Shown: positions 17,401-27,420, numbered from the stretch's first letter. The stretch: 64,000 nt of DNA from Usitatibacter palustris (GCF_013003985.1 NZ_CP053073.1:186001-250000), one strand, 5' to 3'. Numbers and translations: made by a program. The notes: generated by a model not told the origin, from the letters alone.

Positions 17401-18081
17401 GCCGTGGTCTATGCCGCGGTGCTCTACGTCTTCCGCACGCTGGTCGATGACGAGATCCCGCTCAACGCGGGCTGCCTCAAGCCCCTCGAAGTCATCATTC
17501 CCGAAGGCTCGATGCTCAACCCGAATCCGCCGGCCGCCACGGTCGCGGGCAACGTCGAAACCTCGCAATGCATCACCGATGCGCTCTATGGCGCGCTCGG
17601 CGTGATGGGCGCGTCCTACGGAACGATGAACAACTTCACCTTCGGCAACGATCGCTACCAGTACTACGAGACGATTTCGGGCGGAACGGGCGCGGGGCCA
17701 GGCTTCGATGGCGCCGATACGGTGCAGGCGCACATGACCAACTCGCGCCTGACCGATCCGGAAGTCCTCGAATGGCGCTTCCCGGTGCGGATCGACGAGC
17801 ACGTCATCCGAAAAGGCAGCGGCGGCGCCGGAAAGTGGCGCGGCGGCAACGGCGCAACGCGCCGCGTTCGCTTCCTGGAGCCGATGACGGCTGCCATCCT
17901 TGCCGGACACCGCCGCATCCCGCCCTACGGCATGGCGGGCGGCAAGCCGGGTGCGCTCGGCGCCAACTGGGTCGAGCGGGCCGACGGCTCGCGCACCGAT
18001 CTTTCCTTCGCCGACGAGACGCAGATGGGCGTGGGCGACGTGTTCGTGATCGAGACCCCGGGCGGCGGGGGCTACGGGTAA
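14443..18081 (+). CDS. Fused hydantoinase A/B, 5-oxoprolinase family protein
   Basis: This 1212-residue protein joins the two subunits of ATP-dependent 5-oxoprolinases/hydantoinases in one chain. The HyuA half (about 1-680) has the ATP-binding start [38 protein letters not shown] and [20 protein letters not shown]. The HyuB half (about 690-1212) has [37 protein letters not shown] and [14 protein letters not shown]. Such enzymes open lactam or hydantoin rings with ATP; 5-oxoproline to glutamate is the best-known reaction. The Shine-Dalgarno GGAAGG is 6 bases upstream. An extra stretch of about 20 residues near 797-819 interrupts a conserved block and is encoded by a repeat. Divergent dctPQM may import the substrate. 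Confidence 0.9.
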   Translation: MAGWQFWIDRGGTFTDVVARRPDGELVTHKLLSENPEQYRDAAIEAIRRLLEVPAGAAIQVDKIDAVKMGTTVATNALLERKGEATALFITKGFRDQLRIAYQNRPRIFDRHIRLPEMLYRKVIEVTERVDAKGAVVTALDEAQVKRDLAAVRAEGYASTAIVFMHGYRYPAHEARVAALAREAGFTQVSVSHVTSPLMKIVSRGDTTVVDAYLSPILRRYVNQVAGELPGARLMFMQSNGGLTDAHRFQGKDSILSGPAGGIVGMVRTSEASGFDKVIGFDMGGTSTDVSHYAGELEREFETQVAGVRMRAPMMSIHTIAAGGGSILHFDGQRLRVGPDSAGANPGPACYRRGGPLAVTDCNVMLGKIQPAYFPKVFGPQGNEALDAAVVREKFVALAAEIERATGRRQTPEQVAEGYVAIAVANMANAIKFISVQRGHDVTGYTLACFGGAGGQHACLVADELGMQRVFIHPLAGVLSAYGMGLAQVRAMREEALEQPLAPAAMPAMRTLAAKLAGQCRASLAEQGAELESVIERAHVKYDGTDTSLAVALGEPDAMRAEFEAAYGSRFSFLMPERSLVVETVSVEAVGKSDAPPEAPTTDFDKHQGPDPAYDHITMNTGGKTHRTPVYNRERITVGQEIAGPAIITEANGTTIVEPGWQAVVTSFDGLVLERVVPREQRYASGTRADPVMLEVFNNLFMSIAEQMGVRLAQTAYSVNIKERLDFSCALFDAEGNLIANAPHMPVHLGSMGESIKAVIRKNEGKMTPGDVFVLNDPYNGGTHLPDVTVITPVYPDSAPPESAAIGGGDRRSSAVPKPLFYVASRGHHADIGGITPGSMPPFSKNVEEEGVLLDNVKLVENGRMREAEMRALLAGARYPARNPDQNIADLRAQIAANEKGVQELRRMVSHFGLEMVQTYMKHVQDNAEESVRRVIGVLKDGAFEYEMDNGAMIRVKITIGADRRSATIDFTGTSAQLASNFNAPSAVVYAAVLYVFRTLVDDEIPLNAGCLKPLEVIIPEGSMLNPNPPAATVAGNVETSQCITDALYGALGVMGASYGTMNNFTFGNDRYQYYETISGGTGAGPGFDGADTVQAHMTNSRLTDPEVLEWRFPVRIDEHVIRKGSGGAGKWRGGNGATRRVRFLEPMTAAILAGHRRIPPYGMAGGKPGALGANWVERADGSRTDLSFADETQMGVGDVFVIETPGGGGYG
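16841..16897. repeat. Repeat-derived insertion inside the oxoprolinase gene
   Basis: Between the conserved blocks DVTVITPVY and [14 protein letters not shown] an in-frame stretch carries three ATCGGCG units (at about 16857, 16870 and 16880) spaced by short GTTC-like linkers. It resembles the ATCxGCGTTxATCxGCG dispersed repeat seen again at 39043 and 39142. It encodes Ser/Gly/Ala-rich sequence ([14 protein letters not shown]) absent from typical family members. Confidence 0.6.
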
Positions 18082-18092
18082 GCCGCGCACTC

Positions 18093-18947
18093 ATGGGTGC
18101 ATACCTTTCAGAGGAACAGCTGGACGCGTACAACCGGAACGGATTTCTCGTGATTCCGGACTTCGCGGACGCGGCGCGTTGCCTGGCGCTTCGCGAGCGC
18201 GCACTCCTGCTCGCGCGCAAGCACGTGCCGCCGCCGGACCAGGCGACGGTATTCACCGCGGACGGCGGCGATCGCCACGTAGCGGAGCGCTACTTCCTGG
18301 GCAGTGGCGAGGCGATTCATTGCTTCTTCGAGAAGGACGCCTTCGACGCCGCAGGACGCCTGCGCGGCGAGGCGCACCTGTCGCTCAACAAGATGGGGCA
18401 CGCGCTGCATGACCTCGATCCTGTCTTCGATGAATTCAGCCGGGCACCAGAGCTCGCCGCCATCGCCGGGGATATCGGCATGGCCGAGCCGCGGCTGCTG
18501 CAGTCGATGTACATCTTCAAGCAGCCGCGGATCGGCGGCGAAGTCGTCTGCCACACGGACCACACGTACCTGTGGACCGATCCGCCGAGCGCCGTCGGCT
18601 TCTGGTTCGCGATCGACGATGCGACGACCGAGAACGGTTGCATGTGGGCGTTGCCGGGGGGCCACCGGTTGCCCGTGAAAGCGCGGTCGAAGCTGAACCG
18701 CGCGCGCACGGCGACGGAGCTCGAGATCCTCGACACGGTTCCGTATCCGACCGAGGGACTCGTAGCGCTCGAGGCGGCTCGCGGCACGCTCGTCCTGCTG
18801 CACGGTGCGCTGCCGCACCTGTCGGGCCCCAATCGCAGCGACAAGCCGCGGCACGCGTATACGGTGCACGCGATCGACGGTGTCGCGAGCTATCCAGACG
18901 ACAACTGGTTGCAGCGGCCGAACCTGCCGCTGCGCGGGTTCAGCTGA
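18093..18947 (+). CDS. Phytanoyl-CoA dioxygenase (PhyH) family protein
   Basis: This 284-residue Fe(II)/2-oxoglutarate dioxygenase-like protein shows the iron facial triad: H154 and D156 (VVCHTDHTYLW) and distal H242 (GALPHLSGPN), with R253 as candidate 2-oxoglutarate clamp. The N-terminal EEQLDAYNRNGFLVIPDF is the usual PhyH opening. The ATG at 18093, 11 bases after the oxoprolinase stop, is chosen; upstream frame sequence is a shadow. Family members hydroxylate varied substrates, so the substrate is unknown. Proximity to the oxoprolinase suggests one transcript. Confidence 0.88.
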   Translation: MGAYLSEEQLDAYNRNGFLVIPDFADAARCLALRERALLLARKHVPPPDQATVFTADGGDRHVAERYFLGSGEAIHCFFEKDAFDAAGRLRGEAHLSLNKMGHALHDLDPVFDEFSRAPELAAIAGDIGMAEPRLLQSMYIFKQPRIGGEVVCHTDHTYLWTDPPSAVGFWFAIDDATTENGCMWALPGGHRLPVKARSKLNRARTATELEILDTVPYPTEGLVALEAARGTLVLLHGALPHLSGPNRSDKPRHAYTVHAIDGVASYPDDNWLQRPNLPLRGFS

Positions 18948-18998
18948 ATCCTTGGCAGGCCCGATAATGGTCGCCCAGCTCCCCGAGTGACCCATCCC

Positions 18999-20273
18999 AT
19001 GACACGTCCCGACCTGACCCGCCTTTCCATCGCGCTCGCCAGCTTGTCGCTGGTCCTCTCTGCTTGCGCGCAGACGGGTGCACCTGTCGTGCCTCCCCCT
19101 GTCACCGGCATCGCCTCCTTCAACATGGGGTGGGCAGGCACGCCGGCTGAATTCGCCAGATATTTGTCGGTGTGCTCGGCACCCGCGGTCAAGTACTGCG
19201 ACACCCGTCCGCGCATCGAGCGCGGGGCAACGGTAGCGACCGATGCGGAAAAGGCGCGCGCCGCCCAGTGCCAGGAAGGCACGCTGGCCGCCGCGGGCGG
19301 CCGCAATGCGTCGATGATGGTGCCGCCCTGCAATGCCTATCGCCCGCCGCGCACTCCGCCAGGCAGCCCGCGCATCGACCCGGCGGTGTCGCGCGTGCCT
19401 GCGGCGTACCAGGAGAAGATCAACCAGCTCGCCACCACTGTGGATGGTCTGATCGCGAACGATGGCGTGCGCGTCATCGCCTTCCAGGAAGTGAGCGGTA
19501 CCGAGGTGATCAAGCTGGTGCTGGGCACGCACGCGGACAAGTTCGACGTGTGCGCCGCAAAGCACGATGCCTTCCAGACGCTGGCCTTCGCGTGGGACAA
19601 GACGCTGACCACCCGGCCCGGCGTTTGCGAGACCGAGTCCACGCTCGCCATCCTCGACCCTGCCAACGATCCCGCGGCCTTTCGCCGCGTGCGTCCCGGC
19701 CTTGCGCTGTCGCTCACGGTCAACGGCGAACCGGTGACGTTCATGAACGTGCACCTGAAGGCCGGTTGCGCGAGCGTCACCAACGAAGATGTGCGCTTTC
19801 CCGGACGCCTGCTCGATGATCCGGCCGAAGCGTGCGAAGTGCTCAACCGCCAGGTGGCGCCGCTCGAGGCGTGGATCGAGTCGGTCGCAAGCAAGTCCCC
19901 GCGCTTCGTGTGGATGGGCGACTTCAACCGCCGCGTCGACGACGAAGAGAAGTTGGCGATCGCGAAGGACAAGGTGCGTTCCGACGGCAGCGACCCGGCC
20001 GGCGCGAACAAGGGAGCCAACGGCAAGGTGGCCACCCGCTATCTATGGCCGGAGCTCAATGACGGCACGCCGGTACTGCACCAGGTCCCGCTGTCCACGA
20101 AAGAGGGCGGCTGCACCGGCTTCACCGGCCTCGATCACATCGTCATCAGCGAGGCGATGAAGAAGGTCAACGAGGGCGTGGTGTTCTCCAGGAAGGTCGC
20201 CGTCGCCGAGAAGCCCGGCCAGGGCATCGAGACCAGTGACCACTGCCCACGGATGGCGAAGTTGAGGTTCTGA
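18999..20273 (+). CDS. Lipoprotein of the endonuclease/exonuclease/phosphatase (EEP) superfamily
   Basis: The 424-residue protein has a lipoprotein signal (LSIALASLSLVLSAC, lipobox LSAC) and so is probably outer-membrane or periplasm anchored. EEP motifs appear in order: ASFNMGW, IAFQEVSG (metal-binding Glu), NVHLKAGC, VWMGDFNRR (Asp/Asn), GLDHIVIS and a terminal ETSDHCP (catalytic His). These are the full set of a DNase I-like metal phosphodiesterase; the substrate could be nucleic acid, phospholipid or another phosphoester. A GTG 12 bases upstream is an alternative start. Several extra Cys residues in the N-terminal half could form disulfides. Confidence 0.85.
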   Translation: MTRPDLTRLSIALASLSLVLSACAQTGAPVVPPPVTGIASFNMGWAGTPAEFARYLSVCSAPAVKYCDTRPRIERGATVATDAEKARAAQCQEGTLAAAGGRNASMMVPPCNAYRPPRTPPGSPRIDPAVSRVPAAYQEKINQLATTVDGLIANDGVRVIAFQEVSGTEVIKLVLGTHADKFDVCAAKHDAFQTLAFAWDKTLTTRPGVCETESTLAILDPANDPAAFRRVRPGLALSLTVNGEPVTFMNVHLKAGCASVTNEDVRFPGRLLDDPAEACEVLNRQVAPLEAWIESVASKSPRFVWMGDFNRRVDDEEKLAIAKDKVRSDGSDPAGANKGANGKVATRYLWPELNDGTPVLHQVPLSTKEGGCTGFTGLDHIVISEAMKKVNEGVVFSRKVAVAEKPGQGIETSDHCPRMAKLRF

Positions 20274-20283
20274 GCGCGCGGAG

Positions 20284-20535
20284 CTACTTCCGGGGGCCGG
20301 AGATGTACACGACGATCGCTGCGACGACCCCAGCCATGAATACCAGCGCGCCGTAGTAGCCCGTGGCTTGCAGGCCCTTGGCGCCGAGCGTGAAGTTCGC
20401 GACGGCTCCGAGGGCGAGGGCGGCGACGCCCGCCTGCCACAACGGGAACGAATGTCCGGTGACGCGCTGGACAACGAACACCCACGGGGCGATGACCAGG
20501 ACGGCCAGGAGGCAGACCGCGGCGAGCTCGAGCAT
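20284..20535 (-). CDS. Small three-helix membrane protein, hypothetical
   Basis: The 83-residue protein consists mainly of three hydrophobic segments (about 3-22, 33-51, 60-78) ending in GPRK. No family was recognised. It is convergent with the EEP lipoprotein (10-base gap) and divergent from dusB. The ATG has no strong Shine-Dalgarno. Supported by typical codon use and a clear membrane pattern only. Confidence 0.6.
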   Translation of the reverse strand: MLELAAVCLLAVLVIAPWVFVVQRVTGHSFPLWQAGVAALALGAVANFTLGAKGLQATGYYGALVFMAGVVAAIVVYISGPRK

Positions 20536-20560
20536 GGAGCGATGTTAACTTTTGTTGAGG

Positions 20561-20645
20561 TTGACAAGCTCCGCGAATCAGCGGTTCGACAATGCTTATG
20601 TGTGAAATTTAACTTTCTCCGAAATAGCGCTGCGTATAAAATAGG
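20561..20645 (+). promoter_or_regulatory. Possible dusB-fis promoter region
   Basis: The 159-bp divergent spacer is unusually AT-rich for this genome. It holds a consensus -35-like TTGACA at 20561-20566 without a well-spaced -10, and a separate -10-like TATAAA at 20635-20640 about 55 bases before the dusB start. The -35 for the latter is weak. Candidate only. Confidence 0.35.
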
Positions 20646-20694
20646 CACCTTTTCCGCGTGAAACCCACGCGCGAAAAACCGACCGAGTACCGCA

Positions 20695-21708
20695 GTGAAA
20701 ATCGGACCCCACCAACTCAAGAACAACCTCATCGTCGCGCCCATGGCCGGCGTGACGGACCGGCCTTTCCGGGTGCTTTGCAAGCGCCTGGGTGCCGGCA
20801 TGGCTGTTTCCGAGATGGTCGCGTCCAATTCGCTGCTCTGGGGCTCGGAAAAGACCATTCGCCGCGGCAATCACGAGGGTGAAGTCGAGCCCAAGGTCAT
20901 CCAGATCGCCGGAGCGGACCCGGAAATGATGGCCGAGGCCGCGAAATACAACGTCGACAGCGGCGCCCACATCATCGACATCAACATGGGCTGCCCGGCC
21001 AAGAAGATCTGCAACGTCGCCGCCGGCTCCGCGCTCCTCAAGGACGAAGCCCTGGTCGCGAGGATCGTCGATGCGGTCGTGAAGGCGGTGAACGTCCCCG
21101 TCACGCTCAAGATCCGCACCGGCTGGAGCAAGGACAACCGCAACGCGCTCGCCATCGCGAAGATCGCCGAAGATCACGGCATCCAGTCGCTCGCCATGCA
21201 CGGCCGCACGCGCGCCTGCATGTACACGGGTGACGCCGAGTACGACACGATCCGCGACGTGAAGCAGTCGGTGAAGATTCCCGTGGTCGCCAACGGCGAC
21301 ATCACCACGCCCGAGAAGGCGAAGTTCGTGCTCGAGTACACGGGCGCGGATGCGGTGATGATCGGCCGCGCCGCCCAGGGCCGCCCCTGGATCTTCCGCG
21401 AGATCGAACATTTCCTGGCGACCGGCACGCACCTGCCACCTCCCGATGCAAGGGAGATCCGCGACGTGCTGGTCGAACACCTGAACGACCTCTACGCGTT
21501 CTACGGTCTGGAGCGCGGCCTGAAGGTCGGCCGGAAACACATCGGGTGGTACACGAAGGGTCTGAGAAACTCCGCCGTGTTCCGCTCCCGCATGAACACC
21601 CTCGAGACCGCCGGGGAGCAACTCGTCGCCGTGGAGCACTTCTTCGGCGAAATCCTCGCGCACTCCCAGCAGCTCGAATATGAAGATGAGGTCGCCCTTG
21701 CAGCCTAG
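20695..21708 (+). CDS. dusB: tRNA-dihydrouridine synthase B
   Basis: This 337-residue flavoenzyme reduces uridine to dihydrouridine in the tRNA D-loop using NADPH. DusB features: IVAPMAGVTDRPFR at the N-terminus, IDINMGCPAKKICN with the catalytic Cys, LKIRTGWSKDNRNA, MHGRTRACMYTGDAEY and IPVVANGDITTP. The GTG start fits MKIGPHQLKNNLIVAPMAGV. It is followed by fis with a 29-base overlap, the widespread dusB-fis operon in which fis depends on the upstream gene for expression. Confidence 0.95.
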   Translation: MKIGPHQLKNNLIVAPMAGVTDRPFRVLCKRLGAGMAVSEMVASNSLLWGSEKTIRRGNHEGEVEPKVIQIAGADPEMMAEAAKYNVDSGAHIIDINMGCPAKKICNVAAGSALLKDEALVARIVDAVVKAVNVPVTLKIRTGWSKDNRNALAIAKIAEDHGIQSLAMHGRTRACMYTGDAEYDTIRDVKQSVKIPVVANGDITTPEKAKFVLEYTGADAVMIGRAAQGRPWIFREIEHFLATGTHLPPPDAREIRDVLVEHLNDLYAFYGLERGLKVGRKHIGWYTKGLRNSAVFRSRMNTLETAGEQLVAVEHFFGEILAHSQQLEYEDEVALAA

Positions 21709-21979
21709 AACCCACACGAAGTCCGACGCCCGTTCGGACGCGGCCGCACGAGAGAACGAGCTCTCGTCGATGGTCCGCAAAGTGATGAAGCAGTACTTCA
21801 AGGATCTCGATGGGGAAAAACCCTGCGGGATCTACAGCATGGTCGTGAACTGCGTCGAAAAGCCCATGCTCGAAGTGGTGATGAACCACGCGCAGGGCAA
21901 CCAGACGCGCGCCGCGGAGCTACTCGGTATCAACCGAAACACCCTGCGCAAGAAGTTGCAGGAACACGGCATCGAATGA
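21680..21979 (+). CDS. fis: Fis-family nucleoid-associated DNA-binding protein
   Basis: This 99-residue protein has the Fis C-terminal helix-turn-helix ([32 protein letters not shown]). The N-terminus is Ser/Arg/Glu-rich instead of the enterobacterial beta-hairpin arms. Fis bends DNA and activates rRNA, tRNA and other growth-linked promoters. The ATG at 21680 lies inside dusB; a later start within the frame cannot be excluded because the first 25 residues are poorly conserved. The purH gene follows after 4 bases. Confidence 0.9.
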   Translation: MKMRSPLQPRTHTKSDARSDAAARENELSSMVRKVMKQYFKDLDGEKPCGIYSMVVNCVEKPMLEVVMNHAQGNQTRAAELLGINRNTLRKKLQEHGIE

Positions 21980-21983
21980 GCCC

Positions 21984-23546
21984 TTGGACTCGGTGAAGAT
22001 CCGCCGGGCGCTCATCAGCGTCTCGGACAAGGCGGGCGTGGTCGAATTCGCCAAGTCCCTCCTCACGCACGGTGTGGAGATCCTCTCGACCGGCGGCACC
22101 GCGAAGCTCCTCCAGTTGAACGGCGTGGTCGTCACGGAAGTCGGCGACTACACGGGCTTCCCCGAAATGATGGATGGCCGCGTGAAGACGCTGCACCCCA
22201 AGGTGCACGGCGGCATCCTCGCGCGGCGCGATGTCCCCGACCACGTGGCCTCCATGAAGGAACACGGCATCGCGCCGATCGACATGGTGGTCGTGAACCT
22301 CTATCCGTTCGAGAAGACGGTCGCGAAGCCCGGCGTCTCGATGGAAGACGCGATCGAGAACATCGATATCGGCGGGCCCGCGATGGTGCGCGCCGCCGCG
22401 AAGAACCACGCGTTCGTCGCGATCGTCACCGATCCCGCGGACTACACCGGGATCCTCGGCAAGATGAAGGCAGGCAAGGGCGCGCTCGAGCTCGCCGATC
22501 GCTACGCGCTCGCCGCCAAGGCCTACAGCCACACCGCGGAATACGACGGCGCCATCTCGAACTGGCTCACCGCGCGGGCGGAGGACGGCACGGCGCGCGC
22601 GTTTCCCGATCGCATGAATCTGTCGTATCGCCTCGCGCAGACCATGCGCTACGGCGAGAACCCGCACCAGGCCGCGGCACTCTACCTCGAGCGCGATCCG
22701 CCCGCGGGCACGCTCGCGAGCTTCAAGCAGTTGCAGGGCAAGGAACTCTCGTACAACAACATCGCGGATGCCGATGCGGCGTGGGAATGCTGCCGCACGT
22801 TCGATGTTCCCGCGTGCGTGATCATCAAGCACGCCAATCCGTGCGGCGTCGCGGTTTCGGATTCCGTGCTTGCTGCATATCAACGCGCATTCCTCACCGA
22901 TCCCACGTCCGCGTTCGGCGGGATCATCGCCTTCAACCGCGCGGTCGATGCCGCCACGGCCGAGGCGGTCGCCAAGCAATTCGTGGAGGTCGTGATCGCA
23001 CCGGCCTACGACGAGGGCGCGCGCAAGGTCTTCGCCGCCAAGCAGAACGTTCGATTGCTCGTGATCGACGTCGCGAAGAACCTGAACAGACTCGAGTTGA
23101 AGCGCATCGGCGGCGGCGTGCTCGTGCAGACGGCCGATGACTACGATGTCGCGGAGCTTCGCATCGTCAGCAAACGCGATCCCACCAAGCAGGAAATGAA
23201 CGACCTCCTGTTCGCCTACCGCGTGGCCAAGTTCGTGAAGTCCAACGCGATCGTCTTCTGCGGCGGCGGCATGACGCTCGGCGTCGGTGCGGGCCAGATG
23301 AGCCGCGTGGATTCGACGCGCATCGCCGCGATCAAGGCGAAGAACGCCGGCCTGTCGCTGAAAGGTTCGGTCGTCGCTTCCGATGCGTTCTTCCCGTTCC
23401 GCGACGGCCTCGATGTCGTCGCCGATGCGGGCGCCAAGGCCGTCATCCAGCCCGGCGGCAGCATGCGCGACAACGAGGTGATTGCCGCGGCCGACGAGCA
23501 CGGCATGGCGATGGTGTTCACCGGCATGCGGCACTTCCGGCATTGA
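21984..23546 (+). CDS. purH: Bifunctional AICAR transformylase / IMP cyclohydrolase
   Basis: This protein of about 520 residues catalyses the last two steps of IMP synthesis. The MGS-like cyclohydrolase domain is N-terminal ([52 protein letters not shown]). The transformylase follows (LRYGEN-type block [50 protein letters not shown]). Two starts are possible: TTG at 21984, 4 bases after the fis stop, or GTG at 21993; neither has a clear Shine-Dalgarno, which fits coupling to fis. The stop overlaps the purD start (TTGA). Confidence 0.95.
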   Translation: MDSVKIRRALISVSDKAGVVEFAKSLLTHGVEILSTGGTAKLLQLNGVVVTEVGDYTGFPEMMDGRVKTLHPKVHGGILARRDVPDHVASMKEHGIAPIDMVVVNLYPFEKTVAKPGVSMEDAIENIDIGGPAMVRAAAKNHAFVAIVTDPADYTGILGKMKAGKGALELADRYALAAKAYSHTAEYDGAISNWLTARAEDGTARAFPDRMNLSYRLAQTMRYGENPHQAAALYLERDPPAGTLASFKQLQGKELSYNNIADADAAWECCRTFDVPACVIIKHANPCGVAVSDSVLAAYQRAFLTDPTSAFGGIIAFNRAVDAATAEAVAKQFVEVVIAPAYDEGARKVFAAKQNVRLLVIDVAKNLNRLELKRIGGGVLVQTADDYDVAELRIVSKRDPTKQEMNDLLFAYRVAKFVKSNAIVFCGGGMTLGVGAGQMSRVDSTRIAAIKAKNAGLSLKGSVVASDAFFPFRDGLDVVADAGAKAVIQPGGSMRDNEVIAAADEHGMAMVFTGMRHFRH

Positions 23547-24832
23547 AGCTCCTCGTCATCGGTTCGGGCGGCCGCGAACACGCGATGGCCTGGCGGCTCG
23601 CCAAGTCCCCGCGCGTCTCGCGCGTGTACGTCGCACCCGGCAACGCCGGCACGGAGCGCGAGGATGGCCTCTACAACGTTCACGTCACCACGATCCCCGA
23701 CCTCGTGAAGTTCGCGAAGGACGAGGGAATCCACCTCACCGTCGTCGGCCCTGAGGGTCCGCTCGCCGCGGGCGTGGTCGATGCATTCCGCGCGGAGGGC
23801 CTCCGGATTTTCGGGCCCACGCGTGCGGCCGCGCAGCTCGAGTCCTCCAAGGATTTCGCCAAGCGCTTCATGAAGCGCCACGGCATCCCGACCTCGCGCT
23901 ACGAAACATTCACCGATGCCAGGCTGGCGCACAGCTATATCGACGCCAACGGTGCGCCGATCGTGATCAAGGCCGATGGCCTCGCCGCGGGCAAGGGTGT
24001 CGTCGTCGCGATGACGCTCAGTGAGGCGCACGACGCGATCGAGATGATGCTCGCCGGCAACAAGCTCGGTGATGCCGGCCATCGCGTCGTGATCGAAGAA
24101 TTCATGGAGGGCGAGGAAGCGAGCTTCATCGTCATGGTCGACGGCAAGAGCGTCCTGCCCTTCGCCTCGAGCCAGGACCACAAGCGCATCTTCGACGGCG
24201 ACCAGGGCCCGAACACGGGCGGCATGGGCGCGTATTCCCCCGCGCCGGTCGTCACGCCCGAGGTCCACAACCGCGCGATGCGCGAGATCATCATGCCCAC
24301 CGTAAAGGGCATGGCGGCCGACGGCATCGTCTACACGGGCTTCCTCTACGCGGGCCTCATGATCGGCGCCGACGGGAACCCACGCGTGGTCGAGTTCAAC
24401 TGCCGCATGGGCGACCCGGAGACGCAACCGATCTTCATGCGGCTGAAAAGCGATTTCCTCGAGCTCGTCGAGCACGCGATCGCCGGCACGCTCGGCGGCA
24501 TCGAAGCCGAATGGGATCGCCGAGCGGCACTGGGCGTGGTCTACGCCGCTGCGGGTTATCCGGAGACGCCGCGAAAGGGCGACGAGATCACGGGCCTGCC
24601 CAAAGACGCCGAGGACTTCCACGTCTTCCACGCGGGGACGTGCATCAAGAATGGCACCAGCGGCAAGGACGCCACGATCCTGACCAACGGCGGTCGCGTG
24701 CTCTGCGTCACCGCGCTGGGCGACAAGGTGAAGATCGCCGCCGACCGCGCCTATCAAGCGGGTGAATCGATCCGCTTCGACGGCATGCAGTTTCGGCGCG
24801 ACATCGGGTATCGGGCGTTCAATCGACGATGA
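23543..24832 (+). CDS. purD: Phosphoribosylamine-glycine ligase (GAR synthetase)
   Basis: This 429-residue ATP-grasp enzyme joins glycine to phosphoribosylamine, the second step of purine synthesis. Hallmarks: [20 protein letters not shown] at the start, [50 protein letters not shown], and [20 protein letters not shown]. The TTG at 23543 overlaps the purH stop (TTGA), so the genes are translationally coupled. The stop overlaps the ATG of the next gene in ATGA (24829-24832). Confidence 0.95.
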   Translation: MKLLVIGSGGREHAMAWRLAKSPRVSRVYVAPGNAGTEREDGLYNVHVTTIPDLVKFAKDEGIHLTVVGPEGPLAAGVVDAFRAEGLRIFGPTRAAAQLESSKDFAKRFMKRHGIPTSRYETFTDARLAHSYIDANGAPIVIKADGLAAGKGVVVAMTLSEAHDAIEMMLAGNKLGDAGHRVVIEEFMEGEEASFIVMVDGKSVLPFASSQDHKRIFDGDQGPNTGGMGAYSPAPVVTPEVHNRAMREIIMPTVKGMAADGIVYTGFLYAGLMIGADGNPRVVEFNCRMGDPETQPIFMRLKSDFLELVEHAIAGTLGGIEAEWDRRAALGVVYAAAGYPETPRKGDEITGLPKDAEDFHVFHAGTCIKNGTSGKDATILTNGGRVLCVTALGDKVKIAADRAYQAGESIRFDGMQFRRDIGYRAFNRR

Positions 24833-25545
24833 TCCGCGCCCTGCGCCTCTTCACGCTGATCGCGCTCGCGGTCGCGGCTGGAGGCGCGCTCGCCGATCGC
24901 AGCGCCTACAACGCCGTCGTGACGCTCGAGGCGAAGGGCGAGGGGTTCAAGGTGCTGCACGAGCATGACTGGTCCGTGTCCGGCCGCCGGACCGCGAGCG
25001 TTTCGTGGATCGCGGCCGACGGGAAGGTCGAGCGCAAGGTGCCCAGCCCGGCATTGACCTGGCTCGGCGTGTCCGAAGACTCGCGCTACGTGATCGGCCT
25101 GTCCACGGTGCGCCTCGACAATCCCGAACAGATGGCCGTATGGACCCGTGACGGCCAGCTCGTCGCGCAGAGGCGCATCTCCGCACGCGTCGCATGTCTC
25201 ACGCAGGCCCGATACGAGGAGTTGCGAAGCAAGCATCCCAAGGGATTCGAGGCGCTGGGCGATCGCGTCTGGTCGAGCGGCGCCTTTGTCTACGTCGACT
25301 TCCTCGCGACAGGAATGCCCGAAAAGCTCGGCCCCTTGTGGGGCGAGCTGCTGGGCCACGGTTGCGCTTCGCCCTTCTCGCCCGACATCTCGGAGAGCGT
25401 GACGAACTGGATTTTCTGGTTTGACGCCCAACCCGCTCCCGAAGTGATCGAGTCCGCCGGAAAGCCGGTAGCGCTGCGCTTGCGAGACACGAAAGGCTCG
25501 GTCATGACGATTCCCTTCCAGCTCGGAGCGCCTCGCGCCCCATGA
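24829..25545 (+). CDS. Secreted hypothetical protein
   Basis: Not recognised. The 238-residue protein has a signal peptide ([22 protein letters not shown]) and a mature part of alternating polar and hydrophobic strands. The central block has the look of a beta-propeller blade or beta-sandwich ([51 protein letters not shown]). Two Cys residues could pair in the periplasm. It overlaps purD by 4 bases and is therefore probably expressed with purine genes, but nothing links it to purine metabolism. Confidence 0.65.
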   Translation: MIRALRLFTLIALAVAAGGALADRSAYNAVVTLEAKGEGFKVLHEHDWSVSGRRTASVSWIAADGKVERKVPSPALTWLGVSEDSRYVIGLSTVRLDNPEQMAVWTRDGQLVAQRRISARVACLTQARYEELRSKHPKGFEALGDRVWSSGAFVYVDFLATGMPEKLGPLWGELLGHGCASPFSPDISESVTNWIFWFDAQPAPEVIESAGKPVALRLRDTKGSVMTIPFQLGAPRAP

Positions 25546-25571
25546 ACGTCGACGCCATCCGGCGCTGAAGC

Positions 25572-25964
25572 GTGAACGCGCTGGCGCAAAGACCCATCCA
25601 GGTCACGAGGGCCGTGCAGCTCCTCTGGATTTCGTTGATCCTGGGTTGCGTGGCCACCGCACTGGAATGGGACCTCCTCGACCCGGAGCTCGGGGAGTTC
25701 GCGAGCTGGATGTGGGGAGCGGCCGCGGTGACCGTCGCGATTCCCGCGGTCCTGATCGTCTTCATCGCGCGCGGCCACAACTGGGCGCGCATCCTCATGC
25801 TGGTGTTAACCCTCGGGAGCGTGGCGCTGACGATCTCCTGGTACGAAGACGTGTTCACCGAACCCTGGTGGTCGGGAGCGACGACCGTGATCCTCACGGC
25901 ACTCGACGTGGTCGCGCTCTACTGGCTGTACACGAATCCCGGACGACGCTACTTCTCGCCGTGA
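25572..25964 (+). CDS. Small four-helix membrane protein, hypothetical
   Basis: The 130-residue protein has four hydrophobic segments (about 13-32, 44-66, 72-90, 101-120), with RGHNWARI at a loop; similar small proteins with a conserved NWAR loop occur widely in proteobacteria without assigned function. The start codon at 25572 (GTG) opens MNALAQRPIQVTRAVQLLWI. It lies 26 bases after the previous gene. A role in the inner membrane is all that can be inferred. Confidence 0.6.
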   Translation: MNALAQRPIQVTRAVQLLWISLILGCVATALEWDLLDPELGEFASWMWGAAAVTVAIPAVLIVFIARGHNWARILMLVLTLGSVALTISWYEDVFTEPWWSGATTVILTALDVVALYWLYTNPGRRYFSP

Positions 25965-26004
25965 CGGTCGATCATCCGGGGTTGCTCGTTGCCGTGTCGC
26001 TCTT

Positions 26005-26361
26005 GTGTTCTCCGTGAAAGAGCTTCCCCAGGAACCCGATGAAGGCGACCGCCGGTTGGGTGCATTGATTGGCGTGCTCACCGTGATCGGCACGGCGCTC
26101 CTGCCGGCGTTGGTGCTGTTTATCGTGACGCTAGACCTTCGTGGCCATTGGCATTTATGGAACTACTTCGAAGCCGTCCACATCTGGGGTCCGATCCTCG
26201 CGTTGGCCGCAGCCGTGCTGGGCTACCGATTGGGAACGAGTCGCGCAGCGGAATTCGCCGGGCACCTGTGGTTTACTGAGCGCCCATGGAATGCCTGGCT
26301 GTCGGCCAAGCTCTGGGCGGTCTTCCTGGCCACGGCCTCCATCACAACACTCCTTTACTAG
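26005..26361 (+). CDS. Small membrane protein, hypothetical
   Basis: The 118-residue protein has a charged N-terminus ([15 protein letters not shown]) followed by three hydrophobic segments (about 22-45, 57-76, 96-116). It is not recognised. Start could be the GTG at 26005 or the next GTG at 26014. It lies 14 bases before hemF on the same strand, so it may share its transcript. No catalytic motif. Confidence 0.5.
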   Translation: MFSVKELPQEPDEGDRRLGALIGVLTVIGTALLPALVLFIVTLDLRGHWHLWNYFEAVHIWGPILALAAAVLGYRLGTSRAAEFAGHLWFTERPWNAWLSAKLWAVFLATASITTLLY

Positions 26362-26375
26362 TACTAGGGTTACCC

Positions 26376-27296
26376 ATGAATGCCGATGCAATGCGCGACA
26401 CCGTTCGCGCCTACCTCACCGGATTGCAGGACACGATCATCGCGCGCCTCGAGGCACTCGACGGCGGCACGTTCATTCGCGACGAATGGACGCGCGCCGA
26501 AGGCGGCGGCGGCATCACGCGCATCCTCGAAGGCGGAAAGCTCTTCGAGCGCGCCGGCGTGGGCTTCTCGCACGTGCAGGGCACGAACCTTCCGCCGTCG
26601 GCTTCCGCGCATCGCCCGGAGATGGCCGGCCGCCCGTGGGAAGCGATGGGTGTCTCGCTCGTTCTGCATCCGCGCAACCCGCACGTACCCACGGTTCACA
26701 TGAACGTGCGCTTTTTCCTCGCGCGTGCGCACTCGGCGTACAGCGAGGGGCAGGACATCTGGTGGTTCGGCGGCGGCATGGACATGACGCCGTACTACGC
26801 GGTCGAGGAAGACTGCCAGCATTTCCACCTCGCCAACCGCACGGCGCTCGACGCGGTCGACAAGCCGCTGTACCCGAAATTCAAGAAGGCCTGCGACACG
26901 TATTTCTTCAACAAGCATCGCAACGAGCCGCGCGGCATCGGCGGCACGTTCTTCGACGACTTCAGCGAGGGCGGCTTCGACCGTTGCTTCTCGGTGATGA
27001 AGGCCGTGGGCGATGCGTTCCTGCCCGCGTACGTGCCGATCGTCGAGAAGCGCCGCGAGACGCCCTACGGCGAGCGCGAGCGCGACTTCCAGGCCTATCG
27101 CCGCGGGCGCTACGTCGAGTTCAACTTCGTGTGGGACCGCGGCACGCTCTTCGGCCTGCAATCGGGTGGGCGCGTCGAATCGATCCTCATGTCGATGCCG
27201 CCGGCGGCGCAGTGGCGCTACGACTGGAAGGCGGAGGCGGGAAGTCCCGAGGCAAAGTTGCTGGAGGTCCTGATTCCGCCGAGGGATTGGGCGTAG
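26376..27296 (+). CDS. hemF: Oxygen-dependent coproporphyrinogen III oxidase
   Basis: This 306-residue enzyme oxidatively decarboxylates coproporphyrinogen III to protoporphyrinogen IX in haem synthesis, using oxygen. Family blocks: [59 protein letters not shown] and [20 protein letters not shown] with ESILMSMPP. Length agrees with HemF (about 300). The ATG at 26376 opens [20 protein letters not shown]; an open frame extends upstream but is not conserved. It implies an aerobic or facultative lifestyle. A long hairpin repeat follows 7 bases after the stop. Confidence 0.96.
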   Translation: MNADAMRDTVRAYLTGLQDTIIARLEALDGGTFIRDEWTRAEGGGGITRILEGGKLFERAGVGFSHVQGTNLPPSASAHRPEMAGRPWEAMGVSLVLHPRNPHVPTVHMNVRFFLARAHSAYSEGQDIWWFGGGMDMTPYYAVEEDCQHFHLANRTALDAVDKPLYPKFKKACDTYFFNKHRNEPRGIGGTFFDDFSEGGFDRCFSVMKAVGDAFLPAYVPIVEKRRETPYGERERDFQAYRRGRYVEFNFVWDRGTLFGLQSGGRVESILMSMPPAAQWRYDWKAEAGSPEAKLLEVLIPPRDWA

Positions 27297-27303
27297 CGCG
27301 ACC

Positions 27304-27404
27304 CTGTCATCCTGAGGAGCGAAGCGACGAAGGACCTGCTTGAGTGGGTTAACTGTTAAACCCCTAAAGCAGGTCCTTCGTCGCTTCGCTCCTCAGGATG
27401 ACAG
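27304..27404. repeat. Long dispersed hairpin repeat, copy A
   Basis: A perfect 38-bp inverted repeat (27304-27341 with 27367-27404) surrounds a 25-base centre that itself contains a GGGTT/AACCC mini-stem. Arms start CTGTCATCCTGAGG and contain AGCGAAGCGACGAAGG. It separates convergent hemF and DUF1330 genes, where it could terminate both. Related copies lie at 41564, 58221 and 62419. Confidence 0.95.
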
Positions 27405-27420
27405 TGGTGAAGGGTGACAG

